Below, piece after piece: positions 12,801 through 26,388 of a DNA stretch of 64,000 nucleotides; the first letter of the stretch is position 1; each line of letters starts with the position of its first letter. The stretch is from Welwitschia mirabilis (taxonomy: Eukaryota > Gnetophyta > Gnetopsida > Welwitschiales), in assembly GCA_051453625.1 (NCBI GenBank), contig JBOZIK010000001.1:284883-348882 (forward strand), in the 5' to 3' direction. The notes under the pieces were generated by a model. That model was given only the letters and a program-made list of their open reading frames with translations, had not been told where the DNA came from and searched no databases. A program made the position numbers and the translations under genes.

Positions 12801-14050
12801 TTATGAAATAATCATTCTTATATGATTAGGAAGGGAGAAAAAAGATTTAGAACTTATGATGAAAAATCCATCATCATAGCCATGGAAGCCATAGTGGGAT
12901 TCATGAGAAATGAGGAAAAATGGGTAAACTAATGGTAAATCCAATTATTGATATTTAATTTTAAAATGGAATATTAGACTTAAACATGCCTTATTTCTTA
13001 AGGTATGATGTGCTTATATAACCTAAGGATTGGATTTTTACATTCAATTAAATATGCTTAACTTGATGGAATCGTATCATGACCAAGATTAGTGACATGA
13101 GGAAAAAATGAGATGGCTTCTTCTAGTAAATATTTGGAACATTCTATGAAGATAAAGAAATTTTTACATCTTTAAGAATACGTACTTAGCTTTAGATTTT
13201 ATTTAGAATTCTATTATAGCATAGGAGAAGTTTCCTATAGAGTAGTGCTTTGAAATTATATTTTAAAAAATTCCTAAATATTAACCTCATTAGGCATAAG
13301 CCTACAAGGATGCATTTGTTCAGAAAAAAGGTGGAAGTAGGGGATGTATATAAGAAGATGAAAATCTTAAGTTTTTAGGGAAATGAAGCACTTCTTATTG
13401 ATCTATAAATTTCTTATAAAGGCTTTGAAGTTGAGATTATAGATGTCCTAGTTACATAATTTACAACATAGGCTTACCTATCTTTTAAAAAGTAATCTTT
13501 AGATGCTAAGATATGTAATAATAATTTAGATTATTTTAATTAATACTTGTCCATTTAAAAAAGATAAATATGGAATGCAACACTCTGTTATAGATATTTA
13601 CAAATAAAAGTTTTCATATGTTAAATTTTCAATTATGATTACAATGTAAGAAGTTTTACATATGTTCATGCTAAACTTTTTAGCTAAAAAGTTCTAACTT
13701 GTTTATACTTCTTATTACTTTTTAATATAATAATGATGAAAAGGATTTACAAGTTTCTTTCAAGAAAAGAAAAAAACATTACATTCTTGATACATTGAGG
13801 TATATTGAATTTAGTTAAAGTGAGATTTCTTAATCATTATGATTAATTAAGTTGGTCCTTATCCTTCTAGTAGCTTCCATAGTTTTTTAACATTTAATAT
13901 TACTTTTATCACTTTTTATATATCTAATTTTGTTGCTTAATAGCCAATATTTTCTCTTACTTTTATAAGTTCCATCATGCTTCATAACACCGATGTACTA
14001 TGATAATGACACTAGTTATCTTGAGAATTATGCCTTGATTAAAAATGAAT
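9851..14050. other. AT-rich repeat-derived tract, no gene recognised
   Basis: No protein domain was recognised on either strand. Much of it is one sequence seen twice (10271-11538 and 11639-12873). By position it could be the leader or LTR side of the minus-strand Athila-type element, but no PBS or LTR end was identified. Confidence 0.5.
10271..12873 (+). repeat. contig-overlap duplication around the gap at 11539-11638
   Basis: 10271-11538 (1268 bp) ends at the 100-N gap and 11639-12873 (1235 bp) restarts at it. Starts (GAAGAAATGATAATG, GAACAAATGATAATG) and ends (ATGATGAAAAA...CATCA) correspond. This is the longest duplicated pair in the window. Confidence 0.88.
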
Positions 14051-15350
14051 GGATTAGCATATTATACTTAATAAAACACAAGTATTAGTTATTCATAACT
14101 AAATTTTGGTAATCATAAGGATTGAATTTAACTAATGATGAATTAGTACTAAACACATCATGTATATCCTTAAAATATTTTATTTACTAAATTATAAGGG
14201 CTAAAAATTATAAAAGTAGAGTATAATAATTTATTTAGTATAAATTAATCCATGATAACATTCTATTAGTAAATGAAATTATTAGAGCAAACCACACAAA
14301 GAAAAGGTAGCTATATGTTTAAAATTTGATGTAGAAAAATTCTTAATTCAATCTAATAAAGACTTTTTTAATCTAAATAAATAGGATTTAATAAAACATT
14401 GATTACCTTTTTAAATTTTCAATAGAATTAGTACATTTATCACATATTATTAATGGAGGATATCATGGAAACTTTTAGATTCAATTTGGATTAAGATAAG
14501 GTGATTTTCTTACCTCTCCTTTTAATCATTATTATGAACCTCTTTTTGCATCTTGTATAAGAATTTCAAATTGAAGATCTATTATGTCTTCTATTATATA
14601 TCATATTACAAGTTATAAATGATATTAATCTAGTTTTAGTATTGCACCTAAGTTTAAAACCCATCCTATAAATTTTTTCATTTATTTTTTAGGATAAAGT
14701 TTAATTTAAGTGAATATAATATATTTTTTTTTTTATACTAACCCAATATGCTAGAATAAAATATTTGCTTCCATATGATGTATCACAAGTTCATTACTAG
14801 ATAAGTACTTAGGACCATCAATTAAAAAAAACAACAATAAAAATAAAACATTAACAAATGTAATTAATAAAATAAGTTGAAAACTTTAAAAATAGTAAAA
14901 TTCTTTTGAGTAGTTCTAGAAAAATTCTTCTAGTAAAGGCTCATATTAACTCTATGGTAGTTGATGTAGCACTTTGTTTTCTAATTAGTTTAAAAGTATC
15001 TCATATTATACACTTCGTTATTGCTTGGACAATTTCATAAAAATTTCTATCTTTTTCAATTTTAAATGATAGCTTAACCACAATCTATGAGATATCTAGA
15101 AATTGAATCCACTTTAGATATTTGTATATCATGTTATGTATTACTTAAATAAAAATGCTCCTTAGGTTAAATTTTATGAAGATCTATATGGTGAAAACTT
15201 TTGTAGGATTATTACATTTAAAAATGGATATGAAATTAGGAGAAATAGTATGATCATTTCTTCTTTAATCTACCATTACATAAAATCAAGAACTTCTTCA
15301 AAAGGAAAAATTAGTGTTTAAATAATCTATTGGGACTTATTTTAAGCATG
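14050..15350 (+). mobile_element. L1-like LINE reverse transcriptase remnant
   Basis: Plus-strand frames show RT landmarks in order: DNILLVNEIIRANHTKK near 14.26 kb (the DNIL.A.E motif of plant LINEs); FGLR*GDF near 14.49 kb, where a TAA replaces the Gln of the usual GLRQGDPLSP motif; and LDKYLGPSIKK near 14.79 kb (the YLG motif of the thumb region). Stops and frameshifts are frequent. No endonuclease or ORF1 was found upstream, consistent with a 5'-truncated insertion. Confidence 0.6.
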
Positions 15351-18300
15351 AAAATAAATGAAGAAAATTAAAGAAGTTCAAAATACTAGAAAAGTTCAAA
15401 ATGATTATGTGATTTAGTATTAACTAAAAACTTCCAACAACCTTATGCATTATAATTTTATCATATTAATGTTTCATTAGATTGAAAATTCATTGAATAG
15501 GATATAGAAACATTGCAACACTTACTCTTTGACTACAAATTTATTAATCAATCGTGGTAGTAGTTGGAATTAAATGTTGCCACATTCCATTTCCATTAAA
15601 TAGTTAGTTCCATAATAGATACTTAATGCATGGTGTTTTATATGCATTTTAGAGAAACATATCAAGTTTTTATAAATGTGGGCTTGTTTTGCATGATGTA
15701 GTTAGTATTTAGTATTTTGAAGAAATAAATAAACAAAAATAAATGTAATTAGAATAATGATAAAAAAAACAAGAAAGAAATAACATGTAAAGATGTAAAC
15801 CAAATGTTTAAACATAATTAGTGAATAATTAATATCTTAATTAGTAAAGAATAGCAAGTAATTAATTTATGGTTAATAATTAATCAAGATTAATTAAGTG
15901 ATTAGTATATTATATTAAAAAATTCATATGAACAATTTTAAAATGATTATAAAATTCTAATGAAAAAAGCATATGAGAATAGTAAAATAAATGTGGCATA
16001 AATAAATATAACAAATATTAAAAAAGATAGGTAAAAAGAGAAAAAGAAAAGATTACATAAGAAATATGAGGGTGAAAAGATGTTTCTCAAAACACATGCT
16101 AAAGATGTTTTTTTTCTTTTTATGGTGTTAATATTTCCAATATTTTGTTTAACAAGTTTCATTATTCTCAAACCTTTATATAAAACTTTAAAAGATATGA
16201 AAAGTGATATTTTATAAAAGAAATAATATTTTCAATGTTTCATTAATGATAGAAAGATCTAAAATATCTCCCCCTTTCAAGGCTTATAAATACTCCCTCA
16301 ACTACAACCACATAAGTAATCAAAAGAGGCATTTTAAGGTGGGAAATCAATAATGAAGATCTTATATAATAGTTATTATATAAATATATGTTAAATCATA
16401 CCTATGCTATATAATAAGTAGCCTTATTATGTTATAAAGAATGATATTTCTTATGTTAACATTGTTGTTAATATAAGGATGTTGCAATTGTTGTTTATAA
16501 TTTTGTTTTGTTTTAAGTTAACAAAATCATCATTAGTTTTATTTTCTTGAAGTTAAAATTATATTTATTGAGATCAAGTGGGCATATTAATAATCAGATA
16601 AAAGATTCCAATTGGGATATGATGTAAAGTCACAAAATATTATTAATGTGTGCTACATGTCATCACCTAGTTCCGTATCATTAAAAATATAGAAGTATGT
16701 TTTTCTATTTCTAAAACACCTTAGAAAAACTATTCTTTATTATAATGTAATCTACTCTTTTTCTAAGAGTTAACACATTGTTTTCTAGGATGAGTGTAGC
16801 TACTATAATGCCTTAGTTTTATCCATTATAAATGACTTCTACATGGTGTTTCCCTCTTTTGTTAAATATGTTTTAATTAGAATCTTTTTTTTTGTGTCAT
16901 CTGAGCTTATGATTATAGAGAAAAAAATATTATATAATACATTTGAACATATAAATAGTTGGAAGTTCATCATAAATTCATGGCCTACATTAGATTTAGT
17001 TGTTATGGTAATAGGCTTTCATAAGGAAGACAAAGCATGACCAATGAAGTTGTTAATTTTGGTAAACTTGTAGCAATAATTATGATGAAAATATTCATAA
17101 TGATGATAACATATGTCTTTGTATTTATCATTAGCATATATGGCTAAATTCAAAGGAACAAGCTGCTACGAGAAACATGGATTATGGTCAATCAAAATGT
17201 GTAGTTGATCAAAGAAAAAANNNNNNNNNNNNNNNNNNNNNNNNNNNNNNNNNNNNNNNNNNNNNNNNNNNNNNNNNNNNNNNNNNNNNNNNNNNNNNNN
17301 NNNNNNNNNNNNNNNNNNNNCATAAGTAATCAAAAGACACATTTTAAGGTGGGAAATCCATAACGAAGATCTTATATAATAGTTATTATATAAAGATATG
17401 TTAAATCATAAGTATGTTATATAATAAGTAGCCTTATTATGTTATAAAGAATGACATTTCTTATGTTATGTATGACATTGTTGTTAATATAGGGATGTTG
17501 CAATTGTTATTTGTAATTTTGTTTTGTTTTAAGTTAACAAAATCATCATTAATTTTATTTTCTTGAAGTTAAAATTATAGTTATTGAGATTAAGGAGGCA
17601 TATTAATGAATAGATAAAAGATTCCAATTGGATATGATGTAAAGTCATAAAATATTATTATTCTATGCTACATGTCATCATCTAATTCCTTGTCGTTAAC
17701 AATATATAAGTATGTTTTTCTATATTTAAAACACCCTTAGAAAAACTATTCTTTATTATAATGTAATCTACTCTTTTTTTAAGAGTTAACACATTCTTTT
17801 GTAGAATGAGTGTAGCTACTGTAATGCCTTATTATCCATTATAAATAACTTCTATGTGGTGTTTCCCTCTTCTGTTGAATATGTTTTAAATAGAATCTTT
17901 TTTTATCTCATTTGAGCTCATGATTATAAATAAAAAAATATTATATAAGATATTTGAACATATAAATAGTTGGAAGTTCATCATAAATTCATGTCCTACA
18001 TTAGATTTAGTGGTTATGTAATAGGCTTTCATAAGGAAGACAATGCATGACCAATGAAGTTGTTAATTTTGATAAACTTTTAGTGATAATTATGATGAAG
18101 ATATTCATAATGATGATAACATATGTCTTTGTATTTATCATTAGCATCTATGGCTAAATTCAAAGAAAAAAGCTACTACAAAAAACATGAATTATGATCA
18201 ATGAAAATGTGTAGTTGATCAAAGAAAAAAATCAATTTTAAAAAAAATGAGATCATGCTTTAAGCATTTACAAAAATAATTATTTAACATAATACATTTA

Positions 18301-18479
18301 CCCCAAATAAAAGAAATAAAGCATAAATAATTCAAAATAATACATAAATAAATCTCTTGGGTTAAAATTCATATATAATGAAAACATAAAGTATCAAACT
18401 AACATCCTTGGCATATAATTTATGAAATAGATTACAAATTACCTTGTCAAACTATTATTTTACATGATAAAACAACTAT
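15351..18479. other. AT-rich tract without recognised genes
   Basis: No coding domain found on either strand. The bulk is a sequence present twice around the gap at 17221-17320. An open frame at 16843-17040 encodes a hydrophobic peptide that I do not recognise, and its counterpart in the second copy is broken. Confidence 0.5.
16311..18230 (+). repeat. contig-overlap duplication around the gap at 17221-17320
   Basis: 16311-17220 and 17321-18230 are both 910 bp, start CATAAGTAATCAAAAGA and end GTTGATCAAAGAAAAAA. The left copy ends at the gap and the right begins there. The gap is 100 N. Confidence 0.9.
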
Positions 18480-19102
18480 TCAATAGTAATAGATACATGT
18501 GATATTCATGTAATCAAAACACATGATTTATAATAAACTTTAAGAACTACATGTGTACAAATCATTATTTCATGAGATGTGAAAAGAAAAATATAATGTA
18601 TAATAAATAAATAATATTTAATAAACATTCACTACTACTTTAAATATCCTATATAATTCAAATAAATGATAAAGACAGTTAAAATCATCAAAACTAATTT
18701 AACTCATTGTCATGTGAAAATAATTTTTCTTGAAAAGTTTANNNNNNNNNNNNNNNNNNNNNNNNNNNNNNNNNNNNNNNNNNNNNNNNNNNNNNNNNNN
18801 NNNNNNNNNNNNNNNNNNNNNNNNNNNNNNNNNNNNNNNNNTTACTAGTAATAAATACATGTGATATTCATGTAATCAGAACACATGATGCATAATAAAC
18901 TTCAAGAATTACATGTGTAAAAATCATTATTTCATGAGATGTGAAAAGAAAAATATAATGGATAAGAAAGAAATAATATTTAATAAACATTCACTACTAC
19001 TCTAAATATCATATATAATTCAAATAAATGATAAAGACAATTAAATTCATCAAAACTAACTTAACCAATTATTATGTAAAAATAATTTTTCTTGAAAAGT
19101 TA
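18479..19102 (+). repeat. contig-overlap duplication around the gap at 18742-18841
   Basis: About 18479-18741 ends at the 100-N gap; 18842-19102 restarts at it with the same sequence (ATACATGTGATATTCATG onward). Confidence 0.85.
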
Positions 19103-19128
19103 GTAGTTGAAATAAAGTAAAATAAATA

Positions 19129-19708
19129 TGTACGAATCAGGGTATTAATCCATCTGAAATCAAAAAATAGCAATTTGGAAACATGATTCTTAAAATTGAG
19201 TTAGCAAACTATCTGACTTCAATAATATNNNNNNNNNNNNNNNNNNNNNNNNNNNNNNNNNNNNNNNNNNNNNNNNNNNNNNNNNNNNNNNNNNNNNNNN
19301 NNNNNNNNNNNNNNNNNNNNNNNNNNNNNNNNNNNNNNNNNNNNNNNNNNNNNNNNNNNNNNNNNNNNNNNNNNNNNNNNNNNNNNNNNNNNNNNNNNNN
19401 NNNNNNNNNNNNNNNNNNNNNNNNNNNNNNNNNNNNNNNNNNNNNNNNNNNNNNNNNNNNNNNNNNNNNNNNNNNNNNNNNNNNNNNNNNNNNNNNNNNN
19501 NNNNNNNNNNNNNNNNNNNNNNNNNNNNNNNNNNNNNNNNNNNNNNNNNNNNNNNNNNNNNNNNNNNNNNNNNNNNNNNNNNNNNNNNNNNNNNNNNNNN
19601 NNNNTATGAATCATTCGAGGGTATTATTCCATCTGAAATCAAAAAGTAGCACTTTGAAAACACGATTCTTAAAATTGACTTAGCAAACTATCTGAGTTCA
19701 ATAATATT
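19129..19708 (+). repeat. duplication flanking the gap at 19229-19604
   Basis: A roughly 100-bp segment (CCATCTGAAATCAAAAA to CAATAATAT) ends at the gap and recurs just after it. The gap is 376 N. Confidence 0.8.
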
Positions 19709-20957
19709 CTTACTAAATTTGAATATATTTAACTTAAAATATCACTCTTAATTAAGCTTGAAATTAGCTATAAAGGTGATGTAACATGTATATTATATTA
19801 TAACTTAACAAGCAATAATGACAAATCAACATGTGAATTTTTATTTTGTTAAAGCAAAACTTAGTTCATTTCATGACATTTTGATTAGAAGAAAAAGAGA
19901 AAAGAGAAGAAGGAGAGAAAAGTGAGAAAGAAACTTAAGAATATGGATTTAACACTTATTTAATCTTTTAAAGTAATTAAAATATTTCAAAATTAAGTTC
20001 TTACAATCAAATATTCAAGATCAAATAAGATTAATTAAAAGCATTAGGAAACAAACCTCCCAAAAACTACAAAAATATGGTCAATCCTACTATGACTTAA
20101 AATATTAGGAAAACTAGAGAACTTAAGAAAACAGATTTTATATTTTGAAAATACTTAGAAACGACTAGAATATCACATTATAGCTTTATAAAAGCATATC
20201 AACAATAATAGAAAAATTCATGGTGCAAAAATGGAAAAATTAAGATTTCATGGATTTAGAAAAATTCTAAGTAAAATTTTAAATATAATGTAACTAACTA
20301 AAAATGGAATTTTATAAGTTGAATTAGGGTTTTGACTAACTACACATAAAATTTTTTAAATTAGGATAGGAATCCATTGACAAAGTTTTAAGGCAATTGG
20401 AGTTACAAAAAAAAAGTTATAATTAAAGCAAACACTGAAATTCACTAGTTTTTACATCAATTAAGAAAGGGAAAAAGAGAGGAAAAACTTCAAATAAAAA
20501 TAAATATTTTTATTTTATATTTAATTAAATTACAAATGTATGTGCTAAGTTTATGCTATTGAAAATGTATGAAGAAGAATTCATCATTTAATGCTTCATA
20601 AGAAAGGATGGAAAAATAAGAGACTGATGGCAGAAGAAATGAAAAGAATAGTGGAAAAAAGAGAGAAGAGGGATAAAAGACATGCTTCCTTTGACATAAA
20701 GTCACTAACCATGCAACATCAGAGAATTTTATAAAAGTACTAAATGTGTAACAACCCTAATAGCACTAAATATAAAACATGCTATAAGAAATCTAATAAA
20801 ATTGAAAGGAATGCATGATCAAAATGAAAAAAATTATTTAAAAAAATCATAAAAACATAACAAAAAAGAATACTTACTATTTTTAGATGTAATAATATCC
20901 ATTTCTATTAGTATTTAATGCAAATTTGTACAAGATCTAATACCTTCTCCTCATCTT

Positions 20958-20986
20958 NNNNNNNNNNNNNNNNNNNNNNNNNNNNN
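20958..20986. other. assembly gap, 29 N
   Basis: Short unresolved stretch within arm B. Confidence 0.99.
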
Positions 20987-21336
20987 TTTACAATTCCCTT
21001 TAAATAGATAGAAATGAGAGAAATGGAGATGAATGTAAGAGGATTAAACTAAATGTATAATGTTATAAAAAATAAGAATGAAGAATATGGAAGGCTTCCA
21101 AAGTTGATATACAGAGATCCTTAACTCAAAAGAGAAGAAATGAGAGAGAGAAATATGACTATAATGTCTTCCAATGCAAAATGAAATATAAAAATTGTCA
21201 TAAAATGAGTTTGAAAGGATGCACTTGGATTTCACATCCACTTTAGTGTTTTTTGGTAGGGAGTGGCTAGGGATAAATAGATGCACTTAGGTTAAGTTTA
21301 GATAAGGTAGGTATCAAAACTTCTGAGTTTCCACAT

Positions 21337-21358
21337 NNNNNNNNNNNNNNNNNNNNNN
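21337..21358. other. assembly gap, 22 N
   Basis: Short unresolved stretch within arm B. Confidence 0.99.
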
Positions 21359-22000
21359 GGATAGTTCTATGATGCTACAAAACCAAAATGCACTAGGAAA
21401 TGATGTTGTAGTACCAATATAGTTATCATAGTAACTACTTAACTCCAAAAATATAAATTAGCTTAATTACAATGCTTATGATTGATATTACATGGAAACA
21501 TTAAATTTAAATTAGAAATGAGTAGAAATGACTAAGTTATACACCTTGGAATGTAATTTTCCAATCTACTTATGTCTTAATAGGCTCTGATATGCTTTGA
21601 TGTCATGATTCAATGTTAAAATAAGTTAAAATCATCACATGACATGTAGATAAAATATGATGATGCAAAATGGAATATGAGTTATCTTTAAAATTAATAG
21701 GTTGATGTAGTCCTTTATTCTCCACGTATCTATCTCAAATCTTGACCTCTTGATCATCAGCATCATAATTAATCTCAAAATAGATTAAAATTCATCATCA
21801 TATGATCATAAAACCTCTAATACTCATTTCTTCTAGTAAATAGAAAAATATCTTTAAGTCTAGTATTATAGTTCTAAAATAATGAAAAATTATGACTCTT
21901 AGTACCTTATTTTATTAAAATATTAGGCTTCATCGATGTTGATATTTTTACTCTCAAGATTTATGATGTGCTTTACTGTTCATACATTATGCAAAAACTC

Positions 22001-24366
22001 TTTCTTAGGTCATGACTTCTATAGCTCCAAAATCAATACCATTAGTTACTTATATTGCATATTTATTTGTTAACTTATACTTTCTATTTTTTGATAATCC
22101 ATTACTAAATGTATATTTATTTCTAAACCATGAGATGAGCCCTTATTAAAGGTTAACATGATTAATATTCATTCCTACATGCTAAACTTAGAAATCTTTA
22201 TGGGAATTCAAGGACACATAATTAAATAATAATAATAATAATATAATTATTATGCTAACATTATTTCTCATTTAACCATGGAATTATCGGTGTCTTCTTA
22301 TAATAATTATTATTCTTTTATTATGGCAGTTAATAGAAAGTAATAATTAAAAATTTTGCTTATAATCCTATATTGTATCTAATGATTATGCTTTAGTTGT
22401 TAATGTGAGTTTATGTAGAATGAATATTAAAGATATTTGTTTATATTTTTAATTATTAAAATAGATTAATAAAATAATAATTAGATGATACTCTTAAAAA
22501 AATAATCTAGTAAGTATTAGTACAGAGCTCACTTAATCAATTCTTTATTTACTAAGTAAGCAATACTACACTTTCTTAATCCTAATTCTTTCATAAAAGT
22601 TGAAATGTTATTCTTATGATTAAATGATATGTTTATGAATTAATTAAGAAAATTTTAAATTATATTTATTTTTAGGGATTTGATTAAGTTGGATGTCGTG
22701 CATCATTTTTCAATCATGAAAAGAATATAAGAGCCATTTATTTTATGGCTTTATAGACTATATGAAAACTTTGAAATTTATGTGTATTTAAAAACCACTC
22801 GTTTTCCCTATTTTTTCACATTTATTGTTATCCAACATTATTTACTTTACTTTTTCCCTCCCAAAACTATAGTGCTAGTATTATCTTATCTTTTGCCTTC
22901 GATATTACTCCTCTTTCTTTTCATAGAACTTTAATGTTACCCTTTGATCCTTAATATTTATCTCAAAATATACCTATTAGTACTTCTAACCCTGCAAACT
23001 AATGCTACATCATTATTGTACTTCTAACTAGTGTTGTCACTCTACCGAGATTCTATGTTACTTTTACCATTATTAGCTATAAGTCTGTCAATTCCCTATG
23101 TATGAGAATCTAAAGAGTATAAAAATCACTTATTTATTACTTTATAAAAAGTACACAAAATTTCAAAAGTATACTTGTATTTAAAAACTACTTATGTTTC
23201 TTCTTCAATTTCATTCATTGTTATCTAACCTTATTGACTTTACTTTTTTTTCTTTTAAAACCCTAACCCTAGTATTATTTTATCTTCTTCCTCCTACATC
23301 ATTTCTTATTCTTTTTCTTCAAACCTAAATCTTATCACTTGCTTGTCAATTTTTTCATTTGATTATCACTATCCTATTACCTTGTTTAGTCTTCCAAACT
23401 AACACTATACCACTACCATACTATCATCCTATGTTTGTTCCATGCCTTAATCCAACATTGCTTCTATAATCCTCATCTGTAACTCTATTCATCCTCCATG
23501 TATAGTAGTATCATTACTCTTCATTACTACAATAGACTCATTTCATATCATTGTCACACTATGTTTGCACTTATTGTTGTACCTCCTACTCTACCTTAGT
23601 GAAGATGTATTAGGTCATAATGAGAATTGCCTATTGCAAATTAAGCCCAGTTGTGCTACTAAGTTCCTAAATTTCAGGAATAATTTGTCTTTACTATAGA
23701 TTCCTTTTCCCACTTTTATGTTTTAATTGATTGAAATTATTATGAAGGGCTTACATAGATAGATTTAAATATTTGGAATGAATCCTAGGTTAATCTATTA
23801 TTAAGCTCAGAAAGCCCCACAAGCCTAAATCACAACTCAACCATCTCATTTCCATTCAATCAACAATTCTCTCTAATTAAATACTTCTTATCTTTGGTGT
23901 AATGTATTCATCTTTTAACTAGGAAAATTTAACTTTTCTTTAAAAAAGATATAAAAAATAGTAAAGGAAGCTTTTAAATATTATGTGTACTACTATTTTT
24001 AACATAAAAAGCTATATCATGAGATATATGCAATTGTTAGTTATTTCATTTAATAAGTTTTCAAAACTCTCCTATTCTTAACACATGATATTTTAAAAGA
24101 GATAATAGAAGATATATATCATAATCATGCATATATTTTTATTTCCTATTCAATATTAAAAATCTTGTTAAATTTTATTTTTATAAATATGAAAAAATTT
24201 AGTGGATTTTTTTTTCTCTAGAAGAAGTTGAAAATCTTGTGTTATGATGGCCAGTGCACCATTAATGATAAAGAGTTTTAGCTTTTGAAGAAGTTCAAGT
24301 TAATGATATGTAACATGAATACATAAATACAAAAATGCCAATTAGGTATTAATCCAATTGGTATAA
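22001..24366. other. AT-rich intergenic tract
   Basis: No gene or retroelement domain recognised. It holds an AAT microsatellite at about 22224-22242 and a diverged tandem duplication at 22.7-23.5 kb. Confidence 0.5.
22725..23515 (+). repeat. diverged tandem duplication, period about 385-400 bp
   Basis: Two adjacent units match along their length. The pattern GTATTTAAAAACCACT, then CATTTATTGTTATCCAAC, then AGTATTATCTTATC at 22.78-22.9 kb recurs as GTATTTAAAAACTACT, CATTCATTGTTATCTAAC and AGTATTATTTTATC at 23.19-23.29 kb. Later blocks (CAAACTAATGCTA and CAAACTAACACTA) also match. No gap lies between them, so this is not the contig-overlap artefact. Confidence 0.65.
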
Positions 24367-24938
24367 TGATGCAAGAGAATTCTTAATAAAGAAAAATAAA
24401 GTTTGTGTTTAGTAAAAAGTCTATTTGCTAAGGTTTTAGTGTGCTTTTGTGGAAAGGAAAATCCACCATATGCAACTATCATGTGAGAAGGAGTATCCAT
24501 TTAATTTAGCATGTTTAGAGGAAATCTAGATGTAAAAAATATGTCGTGTTTAGAGAAATCTATGCATAAGAAATATGCTATGTTAAAAATACACTTATAA
24601 TGAAACATGTAGGATGCTAATATTAGAGGATTCCTTCATGATTAAGGTTTCTCTTAAAGATTTTTAAATAGAGGAGAATGGTAGGCATAAGATTAAAGAC
24701 ATGGTCAAAGTAATAAAAGCTAACATGAAGCTTTTATAAGCTACTACGGAGGAAACTTCACAAAAGATCAACCAAATCTAATTTTAGATTACTACTTTGT
24801 GTACCATTAATATAAAGTAATTCTTCCATCACCTTTAATACTTTTTTTTCCCTATGTATTTAATTTTTTTTTCCCTACTCCTCACTAAACAAAATTCCAA
24901 AAGCGATCTTGAGTTTTCATTACCTTAGTTATATGTCA
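24367..24938 (+). repeat. 5' LTR of the gypsy element
   Basis: It starts TGATGCAAGAGAAT and ends TGTCA. Along its length it matches the 3' LTR, for example GTCTATTTGCTAAGGTTTTA and CATTAATATAAAGTAATTCT. Many substitutions separate the two, so the insertion is old. Confidence 0.8.
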
Positions 24939-26388
24939 TCTAGCATCAGAGTGAGTTTTGGATCTGTGTGAAGATGGTTCTTGTCTTTTGTTTTAGAAAT
25001 AATGCTATCAAATAATACAATAGTTTCCCACTTCAAAGAGCACCTTTTTAGATAAGAATGAATGTTGAAAGATATCTAGAGGATGATGGAGGTATTGGTG
25101 ACAAAGTTGAGTGTGCATTATAGACTTAGAGCAATGAAGCAAGTTTTAGATGAGAAGCAAGAAGAAGAATGATTCTAAGTAAATAATCCACCAAAGGAGG
25201 GTGTTACAAATGAAGAAAAACATGTAAAGAAAGAGAAGAATCTAATTGTAAAAGCCTTAATGGAGATAATATAAAAGGATCTTGTAAGTGTGATACCATT
25301 TAAAGGAAGATTAAAATTAGAGTAGCTTTAGCACTAGATCTAAGGCATGGAGTAGTACTTTAAGATGGACGACATCACTAGCAAAAATAAGATAAAGATT
25401 CCTTCAACTCACTTGCAAGAAGTTGTAACAGGTTGGTAGGAGCATGTTTGGAAGGATCATTAAGATCAATACCTTTCANNNNNNNNNNNNNNNNNNNNNN
25501 NNNNNNNNNNNNNNNNNNNNNNNNNNNNNNNNNNNNNNNNNNNNNNNNNNNNNNNNNNNNNNNNNNNNNNNNNNNNNNTAGAGGAGAATGGTAGGCATAA
25601 GGTTAAAGACATGATCAAAGTAATAAAAGCTAACATGAAGCTTTTAAAAGCTACTACCAAGAAAACTTCACAAAAGATCAACCAAATGTGATTTTAAATT
25701 ACTATTTTATATACCATTAATATAAAGTAATTCTTCCATCACCTTCAATACTTTTTTCCCTATGTATTTAATTTTTTTACCACTCCTCACTAAATACACA
25801 ATTCCAAAAGCGATCTTGAGGGTTTTCATTACCTTAGTTGAATGTCATCTGACATCAGAGTGAGTTTTGGATCTATGTGAAGATGGCTCTTGTCTTTTGT
25901 TTTAGAAAGAATGCTATCCAATAAGATGATAGTTTTCCACTTCAAAGAGCACTTTGTTAGACAAGAATGAATGTTGAAAGATATCTAGAGAATGATGGAG
26001 GTATTGGTAACAAAGTTGAGTGTGCATCATAGACCTAAGCAAATGAAGCTATTTTTAGATGAGAAGCAAGAAAAAGAATGATTCAAGGTAAAGAATCCAC
26101 CAAAGGAGGGCGTTACAAATGAAGAAAAACATGTAAATAAAGAGAAGAATCTATTTGTAAAAGCCTTAATGAAGATAACATAAAAGGATTTTATAAGTGT
26201 GACACCATTTAAAGGAAGATTAAAATTAGGGAAGCTTTAGGACTAGATCTAAGGCATGGATTAGCACTTTAAGATGAATGATATCACTTAAAAAAAATAA
26301 GGTAAAGATTACTTTAACTCACTTGCAAGAAGTTATAACAAGTTGTTAGGAGTATGTTTGGAAGGATCATTAAGATCAATACCTTTTA
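24669..26388 (+). repeat. contig-overlap duplication around the gap at 25479-25578
   Basis: 24669-25478 and 25579-26388 are each 810 bp, start TAGAGGAGAATGG and end at the ATCAATACCTTT string. The left copy ends and the right copy begins at the 100-N gap. It doubles the end of the LTR, the primer-binding site and the gag-side sequence. Confidence 0.92.
24941..24955 (+). other. primer-binding site of the gypsy element
   Basis: TAGCATCAGAGTGAG here, and TGACATCAGAGTGAG in the duplicated copy near 25.85 kb, look like decayed forms of TGGCATCAGAG, close to the initiator-Met tRNA primer site TGGTATCAGAG. It starts 2 nt after the LTR end. Confidence 0.65.

Larger units (their letters stand above)
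18480..22000 (-). repeat. arm B of the large inverted repeat family
   Basis: This is the reverse-complement partner of arm A. Similarity is patchy but collinear over about 3.5 kb: for example the complement of 21560-21610 matches 425-475, that of 20680-20720 matches 1990-2040, and that of 18880-19130 matches 3560-3850. It contains gaps at 18742-18841, 19229-19604, 20958-20986 and 21337-21358. No protein domain was recognised. Divergence from arm A is high, so these are old copies of one family rather than a recent palindrome. Confidence 0.75.
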
